From the NCBI RefSeq assembly GCF_016863095.1, contig NZ_BOOF01000075.1, forward strand, positions 1 through 33,572: DNA of 33,572 nt, in the 5' to 3' direction. This DNA comes from Microbispora siamensis. Lineage in GTDB: Bacteria; Actinomycetota; Actinomycetes; Streptosporangiales; Streptosporangiaceae. Below the pieces are notes generated by a model. The model had not been told where the DNA came from and did no database searches. It saw only the letters and a list, made by a program, of their open reading frames with translations. Below are positions 1 to 6,244 of the stretch, in pieces. Each line of letters opens with the position of its first letter. Position 1 is the stretch's first letter. A program made the position numbers and the translations under genes.

Positions 1-27
1 GCTCCGCCGCTTCCGCTGACGGGTTCC

Positions 28-66
28 GCGGCCGGGTCGTCCACAGCCTGTGGACGACCCGGCCGC
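28..66. terminator. Strong hairpin, probable terminator
   Basis: A perfect 17-bp inverted repeat (arms 28-44 and 50-66, loop AGCCT) lies just past the stop of the minus-strand gene ending at 95. There is no T-run on either side, which is common for actinobacterial hairpin terminators. It could also serve a gene entering from the left edge. Confidence 0.6.
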
Positions 67-94
67 AGTCATGTGAGCGCCCGGCCGGCGGGCG

Positions 95-451
95 TCAGCG
101 GCGCAGACGGCGGCCGGTCTCCTCGGTCACCTGTCGCAGGACCTCCGCGAGTTCCGGATGCTCCGTCAGGAGGTCCTCGATTCGCGCACGCCAGGCGCCC
201 ACCTCGGCGGACAGCGCGTCCTCGCGAGGGCCCCGCACAGGCTGGGCCTCGCCTCGCCGCAGGCGGATGCGGGTGCGGGTCAGGGCCAGTTCGTATGTCT
301 GCCCGAGACGGCGTCCGAGCGTCTCACCGAGCCACCAGTAAGTGTCGTCCGTCGCCGCCGCGACGAACACCCTGGCGCTCTCCCACGCCACACGTTCCCT
401 GTGGATGACAGCCACGTGATCGACGGTACGTCCGGACTTCACGGCGGGCAA
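95..451 (-). CDS. Small hypothetical protein
   Basis: I do not recognise a family. The 118-residue product has no signal peptide or membrane segment. It is a mixed alpha/beta N-terminal half (VFVAAATDDTYWWLGETLGRR) followed by a charged, probably helical C-terminus ending in EETGRRLRR. Codon bias is good. The longest frame starts at TTG (451); an in-frame GTG at 442 is an equally plausible start, and neither has a clear ribosome binding site. A long hairpin follows the stop. It is divergent from the secreted protein at 586, across 134 bp. Function unknown. Confidence 0.55.
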   Translation of the reverse strand: MPAVKSGRTVDHVAVIHRERVAWESARVFVAAATDDTYWWLGETLGRRLGQTYELALTRTRIRLRRGEAQPVRGPREDALSAEVGAWRARIEDLLTEHPELAEVLRQVTEETGRRLRR

Positions 452-540
452 TGGCCGCTGCGCCGTCGGTTCTCACCGGGGTTTTGGTGCTTCGCCGGGA
501 GCGGCCTGAGTTTGTCACAACCTGGACACGGATACGAAGA

Positions 541-565
541 GTAACGATCGAACACGATTAGTTAC
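541..565. promoter_or_regulatory. GTAAC-N15-GTTAC inverted repeat upstream of secreted-protein gene
   Basis: GTAAC (541-545) and GTTAC (561-565) flank a relatively AT-rich stretch 20-45 bp before the ATG at 586. Position and local AT content suggest promoter or operator function, but the arms are short and no convincing -35/-10 pair could be assigned. A ribosome binding site GAGGAA at 575-580 precedes the ATG by 5 nt. Confidence 0.25.
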
Positions 566-585
566 ATCCGAGATGAGGAATCTTC

Positions 586-876
586 ATGCACCGCCCTTTC
601 CGCCTTCTGTCCCTGGCCGCCCTGACCTGTGCGGGCCTGCTCGCCACCGCGCCCGCGTACGCGGGCTGCGGGTGTGACACGCCGAAGGCCGCCAAGCCCT
701 CGACCGCCGCCCTGGATCTCGGCGCGAAGGTCGACGCGGGCCTCGACCTGGGCCTCGACCTCGGCGTCACCCTCGGCCTGAACGTCGACCTCGGCCTGAA
801 CGCGAACGCCGGCGTCGGCACGGGCGCGGGGACCGTGAGCTGCGGCAGGCCCGTGGTGCTGCGCCATTGCCGCTGA
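586..876 (+). CDS. Small secreted Leu-Gly-Asp repeat protein with four cysteines
   Basis: The 96-residue protein begins with a Sec signal peptide (MHRPFRLL, hydrophobic core, APAYA cleavage near residue 26). The predicted mature protein is about 70 residues. It starts GCGC (Cys28, Cys30), passes through a low-complexity stretch at about 43-77 of alternating hydrophobic and Asp/Asn/Gly residues (LDLG, LDLG, LDLG, LGLNVDLG), and ends with Cys86 and Cys95. The four cysteines could form two disulfides bracketing an amphipathic strand-like repeat. The layout recalls short secreted surface proteins such as chaplins, but I see no chaplin domain. Start chosen on ATG with GAGGAA 5 nt upstream. A 12-bp hairpin follows the stop, so it is likely a single-gene unit. 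Function unknown. Confidence 0.75.
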   Translation: MHRPFRLLSLAALTCAGLLATAPAYAGCGCDTPKAAKPSTAALDLGAKVDAGLDLGLDLGVTLGLNVDLGLNANAGVGTGAGTVSCGRPVVLRHCR

Positions 877-887
877 CGGGGCGGCGG

Positions 888-915
888 GCGTGACCCGGCC
901 GGCGCCGGGTCACGC
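888..915 (+). terminator. 12-bp hairpin terminator
   Basis: A perfect inverted repeat (888-899 and 904-915, loop CGGC) lies 12 bp after the stop of the secreted-protein gene. It separates that gene from the regulator starting at 987. Confidence 0.6.
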
Positions 916-974
916 CACCCGAAAAACCTCGTGCACGATTGGACCGTTCACGTGCGGATGGCGGGCCGGGCTTC

Positions 975-980
975 TAGAGT
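975..980 (+). promoter_or_regulatory. Candidate -10 for a leaderless marR-type transcript
   Basis: TAGAGT lies 6 bp before the ATG at 987. The only Shine-Dalgarno-like string (GGAAGG, 981-986) abuts the ATG with zero spacing and so is unlikely to work. A start site at or next to the ATG, giving a leaderless message, would explain the layout. No good -35 is visible. Confidence 0.3.
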
Positions 981-986
981 GGAAGG

Positions 987-1460
987 ATGACCAGCACCAC
1001 GAGCGAGCAGCGGCCTCCCCGCATACTCGACGACAAGATGTGCTTCGCGCTCTACGCCGCCTCCCGCGCCGTCACCGGCCTCTATCGGCCCCTGCTCGAC
1101 GAGATGGGTCTCACCTACCCGCAGTTCCTGGTCCTGCTGGTCTTGTGGGACGGCCCCGCGGAGGGCGTCACGGTCAAGGAACTCGGCGCCGCGCTGCACC
1201 TCGACTACGGCACTATGACGCCACTGCTCAAGCGTCTGGAGGCCAACGGCCTGCTGCGCCGGGAGCGCCGCGCCGACGACGAGCGCACGGTGCAGATCAC
1301 GCTGACCGAGAAGGGCGCCGGGCTGCGGGAACGCAGCGACGACATCTTCGTCGCGGTCGGCGACGCGATGGCGCTCGACCCCGAGGAGTTCACCCGCACG
1401 CTCACCACGCTGCGCCGCCTGACCGCCAACGTCACGGCCTACACGAACCGGCGGAACTGA
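987..1460 (+). CDS. MarR family regulator, OhrR-like peroxide sensor
   Basis: The 157-residue winged-helix repressor has the OhrR-type N-terminus: DDKMCFALYAASRAVTGLYRP, with Cys19 where OhrR carries its peroxide-reactive cysteine. The next part (LTYPQFLVLLVLWD) is also typical of that subgroup. The wHTH follows at about 55-100 (VTVKELGAALHLDYGTMTPLLKRLEANGLLRR, wing RRADDERTVQITLT). OhrR proteins repress organic-hydroperoxide defence genes until Cys oxidation releases them. No ohr gene is adjacent. The nearest candidate target is the alpha/beta hydrolase at 2077, whose promoter carries an AT-rich palindrome. It is convergent with the membrane-protein gene ending at 1470. Family assignment is firm; the inducer is inferred from the conserved cysteine. 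Confidence 0.88.
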   Translation: MTSTTSEQRPPRILDDKMCFALYAASRAVTGLYRPLLDEMGLTYPQFLVLLVLWDGPAEGVTVKELGAALHLDYGTMTPLLKRLEANGLLRRERRADDERTVQITLTEKGAGLRERSDDIFVAVGDAMALDPEEFTRTLTTLRRLTANVTAYTNRRN

Positions 1461-1469
1461 GGACCGCGC

Positions 1470-1838
1470 TCACCGTCCAGCCAGCGCCCCCGCCGTGCTG
1501 CGCGAGAATCCGCGCCCGAGCGCTCGGTCAAGGGCGATACGGGTGAGCCAGCCAAGGGCGGCGGGGAACAGCGGCGGCCACACGATCGGGCCGAAGCTGT
1601 AGGCGACCAGCACCACGAGCGGGATCCACACGCGGTGGACGGCCTGGTAGAGCACGCCAGGCGGACGAACCCCGGCGAGCCGCGCCAGGTCGGCCAGTGC
1701 GAAGAACACGAGCGTGGCGACGGTGGTCGGCACGCCGTACTTGACGCTCTCGAAGACCGCGAACGCGGCCAGGAAGAGCGCGATCACGCCCCAGCCGATC
1801 CGCCGCACCCGGCCACCGCCTTTCCGCACCGACCCCAT
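1470..1838 (-). CDS. Small integral membrane protein, DUF4260-like
   Basis: The 122-residue protein has a basic N-terminus (MGSVRKGGGRVRR) and about three to four hydrophobic segments (roughly 15-30, 38-55, 68-86, 88-104). The motif ADLARLAG...GVLYQAVHRVWIPLVVLV resembles the D-L...G/Y-N-L-H pattern of DUF4260 membrane proteins, but the match is from memory and moderate. The start codon has no strong ribosome binding site; GTG codons a few residues in are alternatives. It converges on the marR-type gene with a 9-bp gap and no hairpin between. Function unknown. Confidence 0.65.
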   Translation of the reverse strand: MGSVRKGGGRVRRIGWGVIALFLAAFAVFESVKYGVPTTVATLVFFALADLARLAGVRPPGVLYQAVHRVWIPLVVLVAYSFGPIVWPPLFPAALGWLTRIALDRALGRGFSRSTAGALAGR

Positions 1839-1982
1839 CGCCGAATCGGGCAGGTGCCACCCCGTCGAGCCCGGGAGTCCGCGAGCGAACCGTAGCCCGG
1901 TTCACCTGCACCCCTTGACGATCTACTCAACCGCGACCGTACCGGCATGAGTCCCAGGCGGGGTACGGCGAGAGCGATTACA

Positions 1983-2011
1983 TTGCGCACAACTTAATTG
2001 TGCTCTAGTGT
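1983..2011 (+). promoter_or_regulatory. Promoter and palindromic operator of the alpha/beta hydrolase gene
   Basis: A candidate promoter is TTGCGC (1983-1988), 17 bp, TAGTGT (2006-2011). Inside its spacer lies an inverted repeat GCACAA-CTTAA-TTGTGC (1987-2003). The 15-bp core CACAACTTAATTGTG resembles the TACAATT-AATTGTA style of OhrR boxes. Placement between -35 and -10 fits repression. The OhrR-like protein encoded at 987-1460 is the obvious candidate, by inference. Confidence 0.5.
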
Positions 2012-2076
2012 CTAGTGCGCAGGAGGAAACCGGTTGCGAGGCCGGGTCACGCACTGGAGATCAGAAGGAGCGCGTC

Positions 2077-2910
2077 ATGGCGTACATCACCGTCGGCCAG
2101 GAGAACAGCACCGACATCAACCTGTACTACGAGGACCACGGCAGCGGGCAGCCCATCGTGCTCATCCACGGCTACCCCCTGGACGGCCACTCGTGGGAGA
2201 AGCAGATCCCCGCCCTGCTCGGCGCCGGCTACCGCGTCATCACCTACGACCGCCGCGGCTTCGGCCAGTCGAGCCAGCCGACCGTCGGCTATGACTACGA
2301 CACCTTCGCCGCCGACCTGAACACCCTGCTGGAGACCCTCGACCTGCGCGACGTGATCCTCGTCGGCTTCTCCATGGGCACCGGCGAGGTCGGCCGCTAC
2401 CTCGGCACGTACGGCTCGGCGCGGGTGGCCAAGGCCGCCTTCCTCGCCTCCCTCGAGCCGTTCCTGCTCAAGACGGAGGACAACCCGGAGGGCGTGGACG
2501 GCAGCGTGTTCGAGGGCATCCTCGAGGCCGTCACCAAGGACCGCTACGCCTACTTCACCGACTTCTACAACGCCTTCTACAACACCGACGAGAACCTCGG
2601 CACCCGCCTGAGCGAGGAGGTCGTCCGAGCCAACTGGAACACCGCCGCGGGCGCCTCGTGGTACGCCTCGTCCGCCGCCGTCCCCACCTGGACGACGGAC
2701 TTCCGGGCCGACATCCCCAAGATCGACGTCCCCACGCTCATCGTGCACGGCACCGCCGACCGCATCCTGCCCATCGAGTCCACCGGCCGCCCGTTCCACC
2801 GGGCGCTCCCCCAGGCCGAGTACGTCGAGATCGAGGGCGCCCCGCACGGCCTGCTGTGGACCCACGCCCAGGAGGTCACCGACGCGCTTCTCGCCTTCCT
2901 GGCGAAGTGA
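2077..2910 (+). CDS. Alpha/beta hydrolase, cofactor-free haloperoxidase/perhydrolase type
   Basis: The 277-residue protein has the full nonheme chloroperoxidase/esterase layout. The oxyanion motif is LIHGYPLDGHSW (29-40), the nucleophile elbow GFSMGTGE has Ser99, the acid is Asp228 in HGTADRILP, and His257 lies in EGAPHGLLW. These enzymes hydrolyse esters and, with carboxylic acids and H2O2, form peracids. The ATG at 2077 is chosen because GAAGGAG (2064-2070) lies 6 nt upstream and the protein then begins like its family; the frame is open further up. The promoter carries a palindrome (1987-2003). With the OhrR-like gene upstream, a role in peroxide or lipid-hydroperoxide response is possible but inferred. 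The true substrate is unknown. Confidence 0.9.
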   Translation: MAYITVGQENSTDINLYYEDHGSGQPIVLIHGYPLDGHSWEKQIPALLGAGYRVITYDRRGFGQSSQPTVGYDYDTFAADLNTLLETLDLRDVILVGFSMGTGEVGRYLGTYGSARVAKAAFLASLEPFLLKTEDNPEGVDGSVFEGILEAVTKDRYAYFTDFYNAFYNTDENLGTRLSEEVVRANWNTAAGASWYASSAAVPTWTTDFRADIPKIDVPTLIVHGTADRILPIESTGRPFHRALPQAEYVEIEGAPHGLLWTHAQEVTDALLAFLAK

Positions 2911-3034
2911 CGCGGGATATCCCGTCCTGAGATCGTTGTCGGGTGTTCACCCTCACGTCCGTTTCACGGAAGGAGGGGTTCAGGACGAGGAAATGGGATC
3001 ACATGCCCTGCCGTATGCACCGAAAGGTACGTCT

Positions 3035-4456
3035 GTGAGTTCCTCCCTCTCCCGCCGCGACCTCATGCGCTCGGCCGCCGCCGGCGGCCTCGGCATCGCC
3101 ATCGCGGGCAGCATCGAGGCCATCGCCGGCCCCGCCGCCGCCCAGGCCGCCCAGGCCGGGGTCGGCAAGACGATCGGGTACGGCCCGGTCGTCGCCGACC
3201 CCGCCGGTCTGCTCGCCCTGCCCAAGGGCTTCTCGTACAAGATCGTCGCTCAGGCCGGCAAGACGCTGCTGGAGTCGGGCGAGCCGACCCCCAGCGACGC
3301 CGACGGCACCGGCTGCTTCCGCGGCCGTGACGGCTGGGTGCTGGTGAACAACCACGAGATCGGCGGCGGCGAGCCCTACGGCGTGCCCGCTCTGCCCGGC
3401 CTGACCTACGACCCGGGCGCGAAGGGCGGCACGACGACCATCGAGGTCGACAGGGACGGCAACCGTGTCCGCGAGTACGTCAGCGTGGCCGGCACGCACA
3501 ACAACTGCGCGGGCGGCATCACGCCGTGGGACACCTGGCTGACCTGCGAGGAGACCGAGCAGCGGGCCGGCGGGGCCTTCCTGAAGGACCACGGATACGT
3601 CTTCGAGGTCGACCCGTTCGACCGCGAGGCCAACAAGAACCCGGTGCCGCTGAAGTTCCTCGGCCGCTACTCCCACGAGGCCGTCGCGGTCAACCCGCGC
3701 AACTCGGAGATCTACCTGACCGAGGACGCGAGCGGCCCGAACGGCCTCTACTTCCGCTGGACCCCGCCCCACGGCTTCCGCGGCCGCAAGGGCGCGCTGC
3801 GCGCGCTCGCCCTCGGCCCCGGCGGCGACACCGCGGGGAAGCTGCAGGCCATGCGGTGCCGCAAGGGCAGCAGGCACATCGCCGACCTGTCCGAGGCGAC
3901 CCAGCCGGGCACCCGCTACAAGGTCGAGTGGGTCGACGTGCCGGACCGGGACGCCAGGACGACCTCGGTGCGCAAGCAGTTCACCGACGACCAGATCACC
4001 CGCAGCCGCAAGCTGGAGGGCGCCTGGTGGGGCGACGGCGGCGCGTACTTCGTCGCCAGCTACGCCCGGCACGACGACGGCAGCGTCAACGAGCACGACG
4101 GCCAGGTCTGGTTCTACGACCCCGAGTCGGAGACCGTCACGCTCAAGACGATCTTCGGCGTCAACCCCGACCCGGAGCAGGACACCAACTACGACGGGCC
4201 GGACAACATCACCGTCTCGCCGTACGGCGGCGTCATCCTCGCCGAGGACGGCGAGGGCCTGTCGCACCTGGTCGGCGTGACCGACAAGGGCACGCCCTAC
4301 CCGATGGCCCGCAACGAGCTCAACGACAGCGAGTTCACCGGGCCGACGTTCAGCGACGACGGCCGCATCCTGTTCGCCAACATCCAGACCCCCGGCTACG
4401 TCTTCGCGATCACCGGTCCCTGGACGCAGAAGCACAACGGCCACGGGCACCACTGA
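3035..4456 (+). CDS. Tat-exported PhoX-like / DUF839 protein
   Basis: The 473-residue protein starts with a twin-arginine signal: MSSSLSRRDLMRSAAAGG, hydrophobic stretch, cleavage near AAAQA. The body has the DUF839/PhoX beta-propeller style: GTGCFRGRDGWVLVNNHE, THNNCAGGITPWDTWLTCEE, YSHEAVAVNP, YLTEDASG, GDGGAYFV, YDGPDNITVSPYGGVILAEDG. PhoX enzymes are Ca2+/Fe3+-dependent alkaline phosphatases; shorter actinobacterial relatives like this are less well characterised, so phosphatase activity is probable, not shown. GTG at 3035 (AAAGG 7-8 nt upstream) is preferred because it puts the RR motif at residues 7-8. An in-frame ATG at 2993 would add 14 residues. The C-terminus is His-rich (HNGHGHH). 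A 12-13 bp hairpin follows. Confidence 0.85.
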   Translation: MSSSLSRRDLMRSAAAGGLGIAIAGSIEAIAGPAAAQAAQAGVGKTIGYGPVVADPAGLLALPKGFSYKIVAQAGKTLLESGEPTPSDADGTGCFRGRDGWVLVNNHEIGGGEPYGVPALPGLTYDPGAKGGTTTIEVDRDGNRVREYVSVAGTHNNCAGGITPWDTWLTCEETEQRAGGAFLKDHGYVFEVDPFDREANKNPVPLKFLGRYSHEAVAVNPRNSEIYLTEDASGPNGLYFRWTPPHGFRGRKGALRALALGPGGDTAGKLQAMRCRKGSRHIADLSEATQPGTRYKVEWVDVPDRDARTTSVRKQFTDDQITRSRKLEGAWWGDGGAYFVASYARHDDGSVNEHDGQVWFYDPESETVTLKTIFGVNPDPEQDTNYDGPDNITVSPYGGVILAEDGEGLSHLVGVTDKGTPYPMARNELNDSEFTGPTFSDDGRILFANIQTPGYVFAITGPWTQKHNGHGHH

Positions 4457-4467
4457 CCCGTGACACG

Positions 4468-4495
4468 ACCGCCCCACCGGCACCGGTGGGGCGGT
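4468..4495. terminator. Bidirectional terminator between phoX-like and crcB genes
   Basis: The inverted repeat CCGCCCCACCGG / CCGGTGGGGCGG (4469-4480 and 4483-4494) extends by an outer A-T pair. It has a 2-nt loop and TTT follows on the plus strand. It lies 12 bp after the phoX-like stop and directly beyond the crcB stop, so it can serve both convergent genes. Confidence 0.85.
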
Positions 4496-4496
4496 T

Positions 4497-4868
4497 TCAG
4501 GCGAGTAGGGCGGCCAGGGCGAATCCGGCGGCGGCGGCGAGGAGGCCGAGGACCAGGCTGCCGAGCGCGTTGAGCCCGGCCTCCAGGACCGAGCCCTCCT
4601 CCAGCAGCCGTACGGTTTCGAAGCCGAACGTGCTGAACGTCGTGAACGCGCCGCAGAAGCCGGTGCCGAGCAGGGTGACCACCACGGCGGGCAGCCCGAG
4701 GTCGTCCCGGGCGCCGAGCAGCAGCCCGAGCACGAGCGACCCGGACACGTTGACCGCCAGCGTGCCCCAGGGGAACACGCTGTCGTGCAGGCGCTGCACC
4801 AGGCGGTCGGCCAGATAACGGGCGGGAGCGCCGACGATGCCGCCGAGGAAGATGAGCAGCAGGGTCAC
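4497..4868 (-). CDS. crcB: Fluoride channel subunit CrcB/Fluc (second copy)
   Basis: The 123-residue, four-helix membrane protein has the Fluc hallmarks: GGIVGAPARYLADR at the N-terminus, FPWGTLAVNVSGSLVLG (pore Asn, break in helix 2) and GTGFCGAFTTFSTFGFE (Phe-box and Na+-site helix break). Fluc proteins form antiparallel dimers that export toxic fluoride. It is the last gene of a three-gene unit: its GTG start overlaps the DUF190 stop as GTGA (4865-4868). With the second crcB copy at 5215 it probably makes a heterodimer of two oppositely oriented subunits, as is usual where crcB genes come in pairs; that pairing is inferred. Confidence 0.93.
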   Translation of the reverse strand: MTLLLIFLGGIVGAPARYLADRLVQRLHDSVFPWGTLAVNVSGSLVLGLLLGARDDLGLPAVVVTLLGTGFCGAFTTFSTFGFETVRLLEEGSVLEAGLNALGSLVLGLLAAAAGFALAALLA

Positions 4869-5218
4869 GACTCCGCCCGCCCCGGCTCACGCCCCACGTA
4901 GCGGTAGACCTCCACGGGATCGACGATCACCAGGCCCTCGGTCACCAGTTCGTCCAGTTCCGCCACGAACGCACTGATCCTCTCCGGAACGTCCACGATG
5001 ACGACGGCGATGGGCAGGTCCTCGCTGAGCGACAGCAGGCGGCTGGTGTGGATGCGCGAGGAGGCGCCGAAGCCCTCGATGCCCCGGAACACGCTCGCCC
5101 CGGCCAGGCCCATCACGCGCGCCCGATGGACGATCTCGGTGTACAGCGGCCGGTGTCGGTACTGGTCGCTCTCGCCTATCAAGATCGTCAGTCTCTGCGC
5201 GGGGCCGTGCAGTCTCAT
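4865..5218 (-). CDS. DUF190 family PII-like protein
   Basis: The 117-residue soluble protein has the DUF190 pattern: RLTILIGESDQYRHRPLYTEIVHRARVMGLAGASVFRGIEGFG, SSRIHTSRLLSLSEDLPIAVVIVD, and a C-terminal LVTEGLVIVDPVEVYRY. DUF190 folds like the PII/CutA ferredoxin-like trimers and is commonly found beside or between crcB genes; its task there is not established. The start at 5218 has GGAGGAGAGG immediately upstream. It overlaps the upstream crcB as ATGA and the downstream crcB as GTGA, so all three are translationally coupled. A regulatory or sensing role for the channel is inferred from context. Confidence 0.92.
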   Translation of the reverse strand: MRLHGPAQRLTILIGESDQYRHRPLYTEIVHRARVMGLAGASVFRGIEGFGASSRIHTSRLLSLSEDLPIAVVIVDVPERISAFVAELDELVTEGLVIVDPVEVYRYVGREPGRAES

Positions 5219-5745
5219 TCGCCTCTCCTCCCGCGCCGCCGTACGGGGAGGCCCGCCAGGGCGCGGGCGAGGACGATGCCGCACCAGACCGCGACCAGTC
5301 CGGCGACCAGGCTGCCCGCGGCGTACGCACCGGCCGTCGGCCACGCGCCGTGCCACGACCGGTCCACGATCTCCGTCGTGAAGGTGGAGAACGTCGTGAA
5401 TCCGCCGAGGAAGCCGACCCCGAGGAACGGACGGACGTAGCGGCGCGGCGGCCATACGTCCAGGACGAAGACCATCAGGACCCCGAGCGCGAAGCAGCCG
5501 GTGACGTTGGCGAGGAACGTCCCCCAGGGGAATCCGGTGGGCGACGCGGGGAAGGCCTGACCGAGCAGATATCTGGCCACGGCGCCGGCTCCGCCGCCGA
5601 GGGCGATCACCGCGAGAACGTCCCAGGTCCGGCGGCGGGCCGGAGCCTCCGGCCGGCGGAACACGTCCCGTTCGTGGCGGAGGTCCACGTCGGGGTCGAC
5701 CGGCAGATCCGCCTCTTCCCGATCGCCGCGTACGCGCCGGCTCAC
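5215..5745 (-). CDS. crcB: Fluoride channel subunit CrcB/Fluc (first copy), N-terminally extended
   Basis: The Fluc core is complete: LGGGAGAVARYLLGQAF, FPWGTFLANVTGCFALG and GVGFLGGFTTFSTFTTE. Ahead of the first helix lie about 45 extra hydrophilic, Arg/Asp-rich residues, not usual for CrcB (about 120-130 residues); the product is 176 residues and ends in a basic tail (PVRRRGRRGE). GTG at 5745 is preferred because AGGAGG (5752-5757) sits 6 nt upstream. The ATG at 5760 would overlap that ribosome binding site. This is the first gene of crcB-DUF190-crcB. I looked for a fluoride riboswitch in the leader and saw no recognisable consensus. Confidence 0.9.
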   Translation of the reverse strand: MSRRVRGDREEADLPVDPDVDLRHERDVFRRPEAPARRRTWDVLAVIALGGGAGAVARYLLGQAFPASPTGFPWGTFLANVTGCFALGVLMVFVLDVWPPRRYVRPFLGVGFLGGFTTFSTFTTEIVDRSWHGAWPTAGAYAAGSLVAGLVAVWCGIVLARALAGLPVRRRGRRGE

Positions 5746-5890
5746 GCCGTTCCTCCTCATCCTCGCCGCCCGGCCTGTGCGCAGGTCCGCACGAGTGCAT
5801 CCCAGTTTAGGTGCCGCACCGGAACGGCCACCGGCCGCGGCTGCGGAAACCCCTGGCGTGCCTTGGCGGAGTCTGGGACCGCGGCGGAGA

Positions 5891-5918
5891 TTGCCGACCT
5901 GGTCGAAGGCGGTATGAG
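5891..5918 (+). promoter_or_regulatory. Candidate promoter of the DUF1540 gene
   Basis: TTGCCG (5891-5896), 16 bp, TATGAG (5913-5918) lies about 40 bp before the ATG at 5960. It sits in the 214-bp divergent region between crcB and the DUF1540 gene. It is a plausible housekeeping promoter and nothing more is visible. Confidence 0.35.
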
Positions 5919-5959
5919 CCAGGACGAAAGCCACGGTCGTCAGGGGGGAACAGCCGCTC

Positions 5960-6244
5960 ATGGAGATGCCGGTAGTCAACCATTGCGAGGCCACCTCGTG
6001 CGCGTACAACCGCGACCGCATGTGCCACGCCACCGCCATCACGGTCGGGGACGCGTCACACGCGCACTGCGACACGTTCTTCACCGCGCCCACGCAGGGA
6101 GGCGACCAGGACACCGTGGGCCGGGTGGGCGCCTGCAAGATGTCCGACTGCCGGCACAACGTGGCGCTGGAGTGCCAGGCGCCCGGCATCGACATCGGCT
6201 ACTCCCAGGACGAGGCCGACTGCCTCACGTACGCCCCGGCGTAG
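5960..6244 (+). CDS. Two-repeat DUF1540 cysteine protein
   Basis: The 94-residue protein consists of two tandem DUF1540 units with near-identical cysteine spacing: Cys9, 14, 22, 37 and Cys59, 64, 72, 88. Each unit runs C-x4-C-x-[YH]N-x4-C-x-A-x2-I-x-[VI]-x-C-x-T[FY]. The four-Cys pattern suggests a small metal-binding (probably zinc) knuckle per repeat. The biochemical role of DUF1540 is not established. Purine-rich GGGGGG (about 5942-5948) lies upstream of the ATG; an ATG two codons later is possible. The 3' end overlaps the convergent deacetylase gene by 20 bp. Confidence 0.85.
   Translation: MEMPVVNHCEATSCAYNRDRMCHATAITVGDASHAHCDTFFTAPTQGGDQDTVGRVGACKMSDCRHNVALECQAPGIDIGYSQDEADCLTYAPA

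Noticed and set aside
2993..3034. Earlier ATG start (2993) for the PhoX-like gene
   Set aside because: It would place the twin-arginine motif over 20 residues in, and its nearest Shine-Dalgarno is badly spaced. GTG at 3035 fits Tat signals better.
2999..4483. 494-codon minus-strand frame opposite the PhoX-like gene
   Set aside because: It is Val/Ala/Gly/Arg-only in character, with no motifs; the plus-strand gene has a Tat signal and family motifs.
5746..5960. Fluoride (crcB) riboswitch ahead of the crcB operon
   Set aside because: I searched the minus-strand leader for the conserved GGNGAUGG...CNGCC and CUGAUG elements and found no convincing arrangement. A covariance scan would settle it.
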